20,543 bases of DNA from JAZDMK01 sp043800975. Lineage in GTDB: Bacteria > Bacteroidota > Bacteroidia > Bacteroidales > JAHJDW01. Location: NCBI GenBank assembly GCA_043800975.1, contig JAZDMK010000265.1:1-20543 (forward strand), written 5' to 3'. Made by a program: the position numbers and the translations under genes. Under the pieces are notes generated by a model, which was not told the DNA's origin, made no database searches, and was given only the letters and a program-made list of their open reading frames with translations. The number at the start of each line of letters is the position of its first letter. The first letter of the stretch is position 1. Positions 7,710 to 15,063 of this stretch are shown here, one piece after another.

Positions 7710-9173
7710 TTAATCGCGAGAGAATGTCTGCTTGATTTCACCTTCGCTGTTGCGGATATTTACTGTCATCGGCATTTTGCCGGGCAGGCTGTGTGTTGCG
7801 CAGCTGAAGCAGGGGTCATATGCACGGAATGCCATTTCCACCATGTTCAGAATGCCGTCGTTCACTTCAACACCTTTTTTAATCACACCCTGTGCAGCCT
7901 TCTTGATCGACATCGTGATAGGCGCATTGTTGTTGGTTGTTCCAACAATCAGGTTTGCTTTCACCACGATACCACGTTCGTCAGTCATGTAATGATGTGT
8001 GAGTGTTCCGCGCTGTGCTTCAACAATACCAATACCTTCCTTCGGTGTCTGATACATCTTGTTGCGTAAATCTGTATTGCAGATTTCAGGAATGCTGGCC
8101 AGTTCAAGGCAACGTTCTGCCGAATACATTAATTCAACCAGACGTGCCCAGTGCATAGCCAGTGTGTTGTGAACAGGCTTGCCACCCAGGGTTGCAAACA
8201 TCTTTTCATAACCTTCCTGTGCAAGCGGTGTTGCCATACCGTCAGCGGCATTGAGCCTTGCAAGCGGTGTAGCCTGATAAACACCCGAATCATTTCCTTC
8301 CACAAAACCTTTCCAGCCGATCTTTTTCAGATAGGGGAACTTCAGGTATGTCCAGGGTTCTACGCGTTCTTCCACGTAGTCGCGGTATTCGGTGTTTGAA
8401 TATTTATACAGCTCTTTGCCATCCACATTTACAACACGCACTTTTCCGTCGTAAAAATTCACTTTATTATTCTCATCAACCAATCCCATGGAGTGAATCT
8501 TCAGTGAGTACGGACCATTTACGATGATGTCAACATAAGCCGGATTTTTTAGCACAACATCGTCAAACAACTGGAGCGAGAATTTTGCAAACTCTACAAA
8601 TCCTTTTGCTTTTTCAACAATGTCTTTTCTTTCTTCTTCTTTGATTCCTTTGCGAACACCGCCGGGAACATTCATCATCACGTGGGTCTGATGACCACCG
8701 ATGAGTGCCTGAATTTCCTGTGCAATACGGCGTTGTTTGATCACTTCGGTACCGATTTCTTTACCAACTTTGGCAATCACACCCAGCACGTTGCGTTCGG
8801 CAGCAGGAGCTGTCGGGCCACATACAAAGTCAGGAGCAGCCAGTGCATAGAAATGCGCAATGTGACTGTGAACATAATGAGCCATGTAAAAAAGTTCGCG
8901 AATCATTTTTGCAGTCAGCGTGGGTTCAACACCAAACACGCCGTCGAGTGCCTTACCGGCAGCCATGTGATGGCAACCCGGGCATACGCCGCAAATCTTT
9001 GTCACGATCTGTGGAAGTTCTTCCACAGCACGACCTTCAACAAACTTTTCAAAACCCCTTAATTCAGGAATCTGGAAATATACATTTTCTACTTCACCTT
9101 CATCCGTAGTGAAGATTTCAATTTTACCGTGACCTTCCAGTCGGGTAATAGGATCTATTGTGTATCTTTTCAT
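7710..9173 (-). CDS. mvhA: Group 3c [NiFe]-hydrogenase large subunit (MvhA), copy 1
   Basis: This is the catalytic subunit that splits H2 at a Ni-Fe centre. The 487 residues begin TRLEGHGKIEI, typical of the family. The N-terminal nickel motif is KICGVCPGCHH (C61, C64, H68), and the C-terminal one is DPCFSCATH (C455, C458, H461). A 26-residue tail starting SLPGKMPM follows H461 and should be removed by the maturation protease. The first motif has lysine where most hydrogenases have arginine before CGxC, and an extra cysteine at 67; both also occur in the second copy. The start overlaps the mvhG stop as ATGA, and a strong AGGAGGA site lies seven bases upstream, so translation is probably coupled. 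It is the last gene of the operon before the terminator. The paralogue at 18621-20084 has the same length and, by eye, about four in five residues identical. Confidence 0.95.
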   Translation of the reverse strand: MKRYTIDPITRLEGHGKIEIFTTDEGEVENVYFQIPELRGFEKFVEGRAVEELPQIVTKICGVCPGCHHMAAGKALDGVFGVEPTLTAKMIRELFYMAHYVHSHIAHFYALAAPDFVCGPTAPAAERNVLGVIAKVGKEIGTEVIKQRRIAQEIQALIGGHQTHVMMNVPGGVRKGIKEEERKDIVEKAKGFVEFAKFSLQLFDDVVLKNPAYVDIIVNGPYSLKIHSMGLVDENNKVNFYDGKVRVVNVDGKELYKYSNTEYRDYVEERVEPWTYLKFPYLKKIGWKGFVEGNDSGVYQATPLARLNAADGMATPLAQEGYEKMFATLGGKPVHNTLAMHWARLVELMYSAERCLELASIPEICNTDLRNKMYQTPKEGIGIVEAQRGTLTHHYMTDERGIVVKANLIVGTTNNNAPITMSIKKAAQGVIKKGVEVNDGILNMVEMAFRAYDPCFSCATHSLPGKMPMTVNIRNSEGEIKQTFSRD

Positions 9174-10147
9174 TTCACATTCCTCCTGATTTTAGCTGAC
9201 GGCAGGCTGAAACGATAGAACGTTCCTGCAGGGTCAACGATATTGTCAATCACTTTTTTAATTTCATCTTCATCTTCCAGATCAATCATGGTACCGACTG
9301 TAGACATTATTTTTGCACCCATATCAGTTACATCTGGCATAGGGCCATAACAACCACGGCAGGGAGCATTGCCTTTCACGCAACGCACGCCGCAACCGCC
9401 AACAGTAGCAGATCCCATACAAATCACACCCTGATCCATGAAGCAGGTTTCGCCATCATCCTCAATTTCCCAGGGACGATAAATCTGTTTCACCGAACGA
9501 TTGTCCGATTTCTTGCGTGTGCATTCTTCGCACTGTGCAAGTCCGGTTGTTCCGATCACAGAGCCTTTGGGAGGCAGAGGCTGATTCTGAACGATAGCAA
9601 GGAATACTTCCACGAGCCTTTCGGTCTGCGGAGGACATCCCGGCAGATAATAATCCACATCGATAATCTGATCGAGTGTCATTACATCTTTATAGAAATG
9701 AGGTAACTCAAGTTCACCTTCGGGTATTGCAAATTTTTCCTGCGGACGTGTCTTCTCAGGATTTACGGTTGATTCACATTCGTCGTATACACGGCGGAAG
9801 AGATCTTCCTTGTTCGAGAAGTTGGCCAGTCCGGGGATACCGCCCATGTGTGAGCAGGATCCGTATGCTACCATGATTTTTGATTTCTTGCGAAGCAGAT
9901 GAGCTACATGCTCATTTTCGCTGTTACGTATCGCACCGTTAAATAATGTGAGGTCGATAGAGCCATCAGGCATTGCCTCCACATCTTTGTATTTAGTATC
10001 CAGCGCGATGGGCCAGAACACCAGGTCGGCATGCTCAGTAACGGTGAACAGGGCTTCATGTACATCCAGTACAGAAACGCAGCAACCGCCGCAGGCAGCG
10101 CCCCAGTAAACAGCCATTTTCAATTTTGGTTTCGATTCATTTGCCAT
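9170..10147 (-). CDS. mvhG: Group 3c hydrogenase small subunit (MvhG), copy 1
   Basis: The small subunit carries the iron-sulfur chain that takes electrons from the Ni-Fe site to MvhD. In 325 residues the proximal [4Fe-4S] ligands of the family are visible: CGGC at 19-22, GSC at 98 and PGCPP at 171. The C-terminal half holds more cysteines for the medial and distal clusters (CEEC 206-209, C235, C243, C252, C256, C263, C266 in the GNAPCRGCYGP block). There is no Tat signal, so the enzyme is cytoplasmic, as expected for group 3. The ATG at 10147 has an AGGAGA site eight bases upstream, and the gene ends in a four-base overlap with mvhA. The truncated copy at the right edge is very similar but reads GPATRSGCG where this one has GSATVGGCG. 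Confidence 0.95.
   Translation of the reverse strand: MANESKPKLKMAVYWGAACGGCCVSVLDVHEALFTVTEHADLVFWPIALDTKYKDVEAMPDGSIDLTLFNGAIRNSENEHVAHLLRKKSKIMVAYGSCSHMGGIPGLANFSNKEDLFRRVYDECESTVNPEKTRPQEKFAIPEGELELPHFYKDVMTLDQIIDVDYYLPGCPPQTERLVEVFLAIVQNQPLPPKGSVIGTTGLAQCEECTRKKSDNRSVKQIYRPWEIEDDGETCFMDQGVICMGSATVGGCGVRCVKGNAPCRGCYGPMPDVTDMGAKIMSTVGTMIDLEDEDEIKKVIDNIVDPAGTFYRFSLPSAKIRRNVK
9181..9187 (-). promoter_or_regulatory. Strong ribosome binding site of mvhA
   Basis: AGGAGGA sits seven bases before the mvhA ATG, inside the end of mvhG. Such a full Shine-Dalgarno is uncommon in Bacteroidota and supports the start at 9173. Confidence 0.7.
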
Positions 10148-10155
10148 TTGTGGAG

Positions 10156-10161
10156 TCTCCT
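10156..10161 (-). promoter_or_regulatory. Ribosome binding site of mvhG
   Basis: AGGAGA lies eight bases before the ATG at 10147 and overlaps the mvhD stop codon. It supports this start over the second ATG three codons later. Confidence 0.6.
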
Positions 10162-10618
10162 ATTTATCTAGCTTATCAATAACTTGTTTCACTGTACTTG
10201 GTCCTAGTTCCAACATCGTAGCTGTCATTTCATGAACCACTTCTGCCAGGCGTTTTCCTTCACTGGCGCTGATCCATTCAAGGCGCAGACGTTCCGGTTC
10301 AATACCCACCTGAGGCAGATATTTTTTCAGAAGATGAAAACGTCGCAGACATTTATAATTACCATTCGAATAGTGACAGTCTCCCGGATGGCATCCGCCG
10401 ATCAGAACACCATCAGCGCCTTCAGCAAATGCGTCGACTACAAACTGCGGGTCAAGTCTTCCTGAACACATGATGCGAATGACGCGGATTGAAGCCGGGT
10501 ATTTCAAACGGGATACGCCGGCAAGGTCGGAAGCAGTATAGGTGCACCAGTTGCAAAAGAAAGCAGCAATTTTCGGCTTAAATTCGCTTGTGGGTTGGGT
10601 TGTATTAGTTTCCTGCAT
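10160..10618 (-). CDS. mvhD: Hydrogenase delta subunit, electron-transfer link to HdrA (MvhD/FlpD family)
   Basis: MvhD carries a [2Fe-2S] cluster and bridges the hydrogenase to HdrA in the methanogen complex. The 152 residues show the family's cysteine pattern: FCNWCTYTASDLAG (C22, C25), RIMCSGRLDP (C51) and GGCHPGDCHYSNGNYKC (C76, C81, C90). The GCHPGDCHY block is diagnostic of the FlpD/MvhD family. The length is about normal for a free-standing MvhD, with no fusion to HdrA or to a reductase. It lies 11 bases after hdrA and 12 before mvhG, exactly where a physical bridge between the two halves would be encoded. There is no clear Shine-Dalgarno at its ATG, so it may depend on coupling with hdrA translation. 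Confidence 0.95.
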   Translation of the reverse strand: MQETNTTQPTSEFKPKIAAFFCNWCTYTASDLAGVSRLKYPASIRVIRIMCSGRLDPQFVVDAFAEGADGVLIGGCHPGDCHYSNGNYKCLRRFHLLKKYLPQVGIEPERLRLEWISASEGKRLAEVVHEMTATMLELGPSTVKQVIDKLDK

Positions 10619-10629
10619 ATTATTTAATA

Positions 10630-12624
10630 TTATTGTTCAATAAATAAACCTTTGATTTCGCTGAAGATTTCAACATCTTCGAAGAGATTCTGCTTGATCG
10701 CACTGGAAGGACAGGATGCCACACAAGTGCCGCAACCTTTACAAAGTGCTTCATTTATAATGGAGCGTTTCTTCGTATCATCAAACCCGATGGCTTTGTA
10801 AGGACAAATGTTCAGACATGATTTGCAACCTGAGCATGATTCCTCAATGATATAAGCCGTATTCGGTTCCAGTTCCACATGACCTGCATCAATCAGTGCA
10901 AGGCACTGTGCAGCAGCAGCACCAGCCTGTGCAACACTGTCGGGAATATCCTTCGGACCCTGACAGGCACCGGCAATGAAAATGCCATCTGTAAATGTAT
11001 CTACAGGCGCAAGTTTCGGATGTTTTTCAAGGAAGAAACCTTCGGAAGAACAGGAGATATTGAATATTTTACGGATGTCATTGGCATCGTCTCCGGGCTC
11101 AATTCCTGCAGCAAGAACAACCATTTCGAGAGGAATGCGACGCACTCTTCCTATTAATGTATCTTCCACCCTAACTATTAATTTGCCTTTTTCATCTTCT
11201 GTCGTTGCCCAGTCACTTACTTCGGATACACGACCACGGATAAACTGTACATTTTCATTCAGCAATTTATCGTAAAACTCCTCATATCCCTTGCCCGGCG
11301 TTCTCATGTCGATGTAAAAGTTATATACATCTGCTCCGGTATGTTCTTTAATAAGATGTGCCAGTTTCAGAGAATACATACAGCATACACGCGAACACCA
11401 CTTGTTTGATTTATCATCACGTGATCCTACACAATGAATTATACCAACGCTCTTGGGCGTCTGATGTGTGTCGCGCGTTACCAGATGTCCTTCGGTAGGT
11501 CCGGAAGCATTCACCATACGTTCTACTTCGAGTGAAGTAAATACGTTTGGATATTTTCCATAACCGTAATAAGGCGTTTTCTTAACATCAAATGCTTTGA
11601 AACCGGTTGTGATAATCACTGTGCCTACTTCAACTTCTTTGACTTCGGGTTTCATATTAAAATCGAATGCATTGCGGTCACAGGCTTTCGCACAGGTCTG
11701 CGGGCATTTTCCGGTTTTAAAATGAATACAGGTTTTATCATCAACCACAGCTACCAGCGGTGTTGCTTGCGGGAACGGTACATACACAGGTTTGCGTTTG
11801 CTTAATCCCTGATTGAATTCATCCGGGAACTTACCTTCTTTAAATGTACATGCATCCACACAGGCCAGACAACCTACGCATAGATCTTCGATCACGTAAC
11901 GCGGTTTGCGGGTAACCTGAATTTTATAATTTCCGACAAAACCTTCCACATGGCTCACCTCTGAATATGTCCAGAGTGTGATGTTCGGATGCTTTTTAAC
12001 CGATGACATTTTGGGAGTAAGAATACATGCCGCACAGTCGAGTGTGGGGAATGTTTTATCAAACGCCGCCATATGTCCACCGATGGTCGGATTTTTTTCT
12101 ACGAGATATACTTTTTTGCCTGCTTCAGCCAGCGTGAGTGCTGCAGAAATACCGGCAATTCCGCCACCAACGATCATTACATCGGGGTTAACAGGAACTT
12201 TTTTCTTCAGTAATTCTTTCTGATAAGCTACACGATGAACAGCAGCGCGCACAAGGTCTTTCGTCTTGATAGTTGCATCACCCTTGTCCTCATGTACCCA
12301 GGATACATTTTCGCGAATGTTTACCATTTGCAGATAGAATGCGTTCAGTCCTCCTTTTACCAATGCATCACGGAATGTTTTTTCGTGAAGCAAAGGGGAG
12401 CAGGAAGCAACAACAATTCTGTTCAGGTTATGTTCTTTGATATCCTGACCTATCAATTCCTGACCAGGATCAGAACACATATATTTGTACTCCTTACTAA
12501 CTACCACATTGGGTAGTTTTGCAGCATATTCTGCAATAGCAGGCACATCAACAGTTCCGGCAATGTTATGTCCGCAATGGCAGATATAAACACCGATTCT
12601 TACATTTTCGTTTTGTTTTGACAT
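10630..12624 (-). CDS. hdrA: CoB-CoM heterodisulfide reductase-like subunit A, FAD bifurcation protein
   Basis: HdrA holds the FAD that splits electron pairs between ferredoxin and the HdrB disulfide site. The 664 residues contain an N-terminal domain with YICHCGHN (C15, C17), then a Rossmann FAD site VGGGIAGISAALTLAEAG from 152 with IGGHMAAFDKTFPTLDCAAC (C197, C200) after it. An inserted ferredoxin-like domain has C249/252/255/259 and C299/307/311/315. Two C-terminal [4Fe-4S] motifs follow (C597/600/603/607 and C628/631/634/638). The TLDCxxC position, selenocysteine in some archaeal homologues, is plain cysteine here. Length and domain order match full HdrA, without the MvhD or GltD fusions seen in some bacteria. 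A GGGAGGA site is five bases upstream of the ATG. Gaps to hdrB and mvhD are 15 and 11 bases. Confidence 0.96.
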   Translation of the reverse strand: MSKQNENVRIGVYICHCGHNIAGTVDVPAIAEYAAKLPNVVVSKEYKYMCSDPGQELIGQDIKEHNLNRIVVASCSPLLHEKTFRDALVKGGLNAFYLQMVNIRENVSWVHEDKGDATIKTKDLVRAAVHRVAYQKELLKKKVPVNPDVMIVGGGIAGISAALTLAEAGKKVYLVEKNPTIGGHMAAFDKTFPTLDCAACILTPKMSSVKKHPNITLWTYSEVSHVEGFVGNYKIQVTRKPRYVIEDLCVGCLACVDACTFKEGKFPDEFNQGLSKRKPVYVPFPQATPLVAVVDDKTCIHFKTGKCPQTCAKACDRNAFDFNMKPEVKEVEVGTVIITTGFKAFDVKKTPYYGYGKYPNVFTSLEVERMVNASGPTEGHLVTRDTHQTPKSVGIIHCVGSRDDKSNKWCSRVCCMYSLKLAHLIKEHTGADVYNFYIDMRTPGKGYEEFYDKLLNENVQFIRGRVSEVSDWATTEDEKGKLIVRVEDTLIGRVRRIPLEMVVLAAGIEPGDDANDIRKIFNISCSSEGFFLEKHPKLAPVDTFTDGIFIAGACQGPKDIPDSVAQAGAAAAQCLALIDAGHVELEPNTAYIIEESCSGCKSCLNICPYKAIGFDDTKKRSIINEALCKGCGTCVASCPSSAIKQNLFEDVEIFSEIKGLFIEQ

Positions 12625-12629
12625 TTTGA

Positions 12630-12636
12630 TCCTCCC
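12630..12636 (-). promoter_or_regulatory. Ribosome binding site of hdrA
   Basis: GGGAGGA on the minus strand ends five bases before the hdrA ATG. It is another of the strong sites in this operon. Confidence 0.6.
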
Positions 12637-12639
12637 TTT

Positions 12640-13509
12640 TTAGGCTATTACTGAACTGGTTTTAACAAACAATCGCTGCAGTCCCAGATCTTCTTCATCG
12701 ATGCCTAAAGCAAGGCCAATAATTTGCGAGAAGAAGGCTACGGGAATTTTAATATCGTCTGAAAATTTGCGACTGATTTTTTTCTGGAAGCATTCCAGAT
12801 TGAACTGGCAAAGCGGGCAGGCAGTGACTACGATATCAGCTTTTCTGTCCATTGCTTCTTTCAAAATCAGGTAATTCATTCTCAGTCCGGTTTCAGGAAT
12901 AGTACTGATCATACTGCCGCTGCAACAACGGGTTTTAAGAGGCCAGTCCAAAGCTGTAGCACCCAGCGTCATCATGATCTGATCCATCGTCATTGGATCG
13001 CGAGGATCATCAAATTCAGAGATCGGACGCGAAACCTGACAACCATAATATGATACAATTTTCACATCCTTCAATGGACGCACAACTGCTTTCTTCAGAT
13101 TTTCAAGACCAAAATCATTTACCAGAACATCGAGCGGATGACGTATTTTTACACGTCCTTCGTAATGTAATCCGGCAGCTTTCAGTGAAGTTAAAACATT
13201 ATTACGCATTTCTTCTTCAGTACTCAGATATTTCTGGGTCTTAAGCAAACCCATATAACATGCATTGCAAGGAGCAATCACGTTTACTTCTCCTGAGGGA
13301 ATCATCTTCTCAGCCAAAGCAAGATTACGTGCCGTAATTGCGACAGCTTTCAGCTCATTCATGGCCATATAATTCGTAGCACCACAACAGTTCCAGTCAT
13401 CAATTTCCTGCACTTCAATACCCAGTTTTTTAAAAACTGCTAGCATTGATTCTTCATAGTGGCGACCGCTGGATTTCAGCGAGCATCCGGGAAAATATAA
13501 ATATTTCAT
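12640..13509 (-). CDS. hdrB: Heterodisulfide reductase-like subunit B, disulfide-reducing CCG protein
   Basis: HdrB carries the disulfide-reducing site: two non-cubane [4Fe-4S] clusters held by twin CCG domains in the methanogen enzyme. In these 289 residues both cysteine sets are complete: C9, C41-C42 (NCCGATN), C81 and C84 (CNAC); then C157, C195-C196 (RCCSGS), C231 and C234 (CPLC). The second set keeps the double cysteine. With all ligands present, a true disulfide or related thiol substrate is likely, but Bacteroidota do not make coenzyme M and coenzyme B, so the acceptor is unknown. No membrane segment is visible. The ATG at 13509 has an AAGGAG site eight bases upstream. It lies 15 bases from each neighbour, hdrC and hdrA. 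Confidence 0.95.
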   Translation of the reverse strand: MKYLYFPGCSLKSSGRHYEESMLAVFKKLGIEVQEIDDWNCCGATNYMAMNELKAVAITARNLALAEKMIPSGEVNVIAPCNACYMGLLKTQKYLSTEEEMRNNVLTSLKAAGLHYEGRVKIRHPLDVLVNDFGLENLKKAVVRPLKDVKIVSYYGCQVSRPISEFDDPRDPMTMDQIMMTLGATALDWPLKTRCCSGSMISTIPETGLRMNYLILKEAMDRKADIVVTACPLCQFNLECFQKKISRKFSDDIKIPVAFFSQIIGLALGIDEEDLGLQRLFVKTSSVIA

Positions 13510-13517
13510 ATTCGTTT

Positions 13518-13523
13518 CTCCTT
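13518..13523 (-). promoter_or_regulatory. Ribosome binding site of hdrB
   Basis: AAGGAG lies eight bases before the ATG at 13509, in the 15-base gap after hdrC. Confidence 0.6.
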
Positions 13524-13524
13524 G

Positions 13525-14121
13525 TTATACGTTAGTGCTAGAGCAACAATCAATCATCTTGCGTAAACCTTCTTTGTCCTTGATTTTCTTTTCAAAGAAT
13601 TTCAAACGGCCGGTGCTGAATAATTTCCATCCAAGACTGGAAAAACCAATTGCTTTGAAAATATTAGTACGCATGAAGAATTTTATAAGTAGCGACATTT
13701 CACCGATGCGGCCACCATTGCGAACTTCTCCGTAGAAAGTGCGCGACATAGCAGGAATTGTGAATCTTGCAGGATACACTTTCTTCATGATCGCTTCACG
13801 TTTCAGTGCATACATAATGTCTGTGATTTTAATGCCTTTTGGACATTCTACAGTACAGGAATAACAAGACGCACAAAGCCACACCGTACGGTTGGCTAAT
13901 ACATCATCGCGGAAACCGGCTTTCACCATGGCTATCACTTTGCGTGGAGTGAAGTCCATGTACTGGCTAAAGGGACATGCAGAACTGCAGTTGCCACATT
14001 GAATGCAGCCATGCAATTTTTCTCCATGCGCCAGCTTGGCAATCCGTTTCCCAAAATTTTTGTCCAGATCAGATTCGTGTACGACATCCTGAACTGAAAA
14101 ATTGAGTTTGTTTGCTTTCAT
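13525..14121 (-). CDS. hdrC: Heterodisulfide reductase-like subunit C, 2x[4Fe-4S] relay
   Basis: HdrC carries electrons from HdrA to HdrB through two cubane clusters. Both motifs are present in the 198 residues: CIQCGNCSSAC (C39, C42, C45, C49) and CASCYSCTVEC (C83, C86, C89, C93), the latter followed by the usual PKGI. The C-terminal third (about 130-198) is basic with some hydrophobic helices (MSLLIKFFMRTNIFKAIGF) but not long enough to call a membrane anchor; it may be a docking surface. A CC pair near the end (MIDCCSS) is not part of the standard motif. It is the first enzyme gene of the operon, 18 bases after the Crp-like regulator and 15 before hdrB. No clear Shine-Dalgarno. Confidence 0.94.
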   Translation of the reverse strand: MKANKLNFSVQDVVHESDLDKNFGKRIAKLAHGEKLHGCIQCGNCSSACPFSQYMDFTPRKVIAMVKAGFRDDVLANRTVWLCASCYSCTVECPKGIKITDIMYALKREAIMKKVYPARFTIPAMSRTFYGEVRNGGRIGEMSLLIKFFMRTNIFKAIGFSSLGWKLFSTGRLKFFEKKIKDKEGLRKMIDCCSSTNV

Positions 14122-14139
14122 ATGCTTGCTTAATTATTA

Positions 14140-14823
14140 TTATAATTTATTTTGAATTTTACTAATTGTTTTTAGTCTTTCTTCATCGAGAATCAGAATC
14201 CTGTTTTTTTGAACCCGAATAAGTTTCGATTTTTCAAGCTCACTAAATAGAAAAATAATTCCCTCTTCTGTTATATCAGCTTCTTTGGCCAACTGTGAAA
14301 AAGAAATATTCACCGCCTTTGTTTCTTTTTCTCCCTGCAAAGTTTCGGCATGCTTAAGCAATTGCGATGCTACAAGCGATAGTGTGATCGCATCACCCAT
14401 TTCTACAAGTTTGTTTTCGGCTTCATCCAACTGAGCACTTAATTTTTCAAGAATCTGTGTAGTAAGTGCCGGAGTTTCGTCAATAATTTTCATGAATTCT
14501 TCTTCACTTATCAAGCAAACCACCGAATTTTCTGTTGCAATAGCTGTGTGAAGAAAAGGCTCTTTTTTTATCAGTGCGTTTATTCCCAGAATGTTTCCGG
14601 GAGCAGCATAACGAGTAATCTCAGTTTCTGTTTCAGTTACTTGTTTTGAAATTCCAATCGATCCTTTGATAACCACATAAACTCCATTTGCAGTATCACC
14701 TTTTCTGTATAAAATCTCACCCTGCTTCAACGTTATTGTTTCTGCAGCGCGGTCTTCATGGAATATTCTTTCAAAACAAATCATTCTTTTTTGGCTGAGT
14801 GGCTTTTCATAAAAACAATCCAC
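14140..14823 (-). CDS. Crp/Fnr-family transcription regulator heading the hdr-mvh operon
   Basis: Likely the local regulator of the Hdr-Mvh genes. The 227 residues have a cyclic-nucleotide-binding-like beta-roll at about 26-115 (TLKQGEILYRKGDTANGVYVVIKGSIGI), a dimer helix at about 117-145 and a winged HTH at about 146-215. The start is a GTG; a TAA in the same frame directly precedes it, so no longer form is possible, and an internal ATG at residue 14 is the only near alternative. The phosphate-binding cassette (LGINALIKKEPFLHTAI) lacks the glutamate and RS pair used for cAMP. The recognition helix (TEEGIIFLFSELEK, 185-198) lacks the E/S/R contacts of FNR. C3, C16 and C103 are scattered and do not form an FNR-type cluster motif. 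It is 18 bases upstream of hdrC and diverges from the receiver gene at 15064. Confidence 0.88.
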   Translation of the reverse strand: MDCFYEKPLSQKRMICFERIFHEDRAAETITLKQGEILYRKGDTANGVYVVIKGSIGISKQVTETETEITRYAAPGNILGINALIKKEPFLHTAIATENSVVCLISEEEFMKIIDETPALTTQILEKLSAQLDEAENKLVEMGDAITLSLVASQLLKHAETLQGEKETKAVNISFSQLAKEADITEEGIIFLFSELEKSKLIRVQKNRILILDEERLKTISKIQNKL

Positions 14824-14897
14824 TTATGCGATGGTAAAAGTATTCCTACACTTGGTTCTGTGAAATGGCACTTACCCTCGATTTTTATAAGGAGCTG

Positions 14898-14925
14898 TCC
14901 GCAATCGAATGCGGGTTTTTCCGCA
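14898..14925 (-). promoter_or_regulatory. Three-half-site element, copy 1, upstream of the crp-hdr-mvh operon
   Basis: On the minus strand the order is TGCGGA, CCGCA, TGCGGA with near-regular spacing. On the plus strand it reads TCCGCA (14898-14903), six bases, TGCGG (14910-14914), six bases, CCGCA (14921-14925). It lies 74 bases before the operon's GTG start, in the divergent space with the signalling genes. A second copy with nearly the same layout is at 18510-18535. It is probably a protein binding site; the protein is not known. Confidence 0.55.
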
Positions 14926-14977
14926 ATCTTTTAAACGGCGCTTTTATCAAGGGAAATCAAAACTATATTTCTATCAC

Positions 14978-15010
14978 GAAAAGAATTTCATCAAGAAAAA
15001 GTATATTTTC
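14978..15010. promoter_or_regulatory. Pair of GAAA..TTTC dyads in the divergent control region
   Basis: GAAA-AGAA-TTTC (14978-14989) and GAAAA-N6-TTTTC (14995-15010) are adjacent small palindromes, each followed by ATC. They lie 25-57 bases upstream of the receiver's -7 box. They could be operators, but AT-rich DNA produces such dyads easily. Confidence 0.25.
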
Positions 15011-15034
15011 ATCGGAAAAAAGATAAAGTTTAAG

Positions 15035-15042
15035 TAAATTTG
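15035..15042 (+). promoter_or_regulatory. -7 box (TAAATTTG) for the receiver-kinase unit
   Basis: TAAATTTG fully matches TAnnTTTG, 21 bases before the ATG at 15064. It overlaps a TTG codon that could extend the frame eight residues upstream, which argues for the ATG as the start. No clear -33 TTTG. Confidence 0.5.
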
Positions 15043-15063
15043 CGGTATAGTAAGAAAAAATCC

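Noticed and set aside
8682..9109. Plus-strand open frames of 88-126 codons opposite mvhA
   Set aside because: Antisense to a strongly conserved gene; the cysteine- and histidine-rich translation is the shadow of the metal motifs.
14860..14880. Possible sigma-54 promoter (TGGCAC) near the regulator gene
   Set aside because: TGGCAC on the plus strand is not followed by TTGC at the required spacing.
15040..15063. TTG start giving an eight-residue longer receiver
   Set aside because: The codon is part of the TAAATTTG promoter box, so it is unlikely to be in the message; the ATG at 15064 begins the usual receiver sequence.
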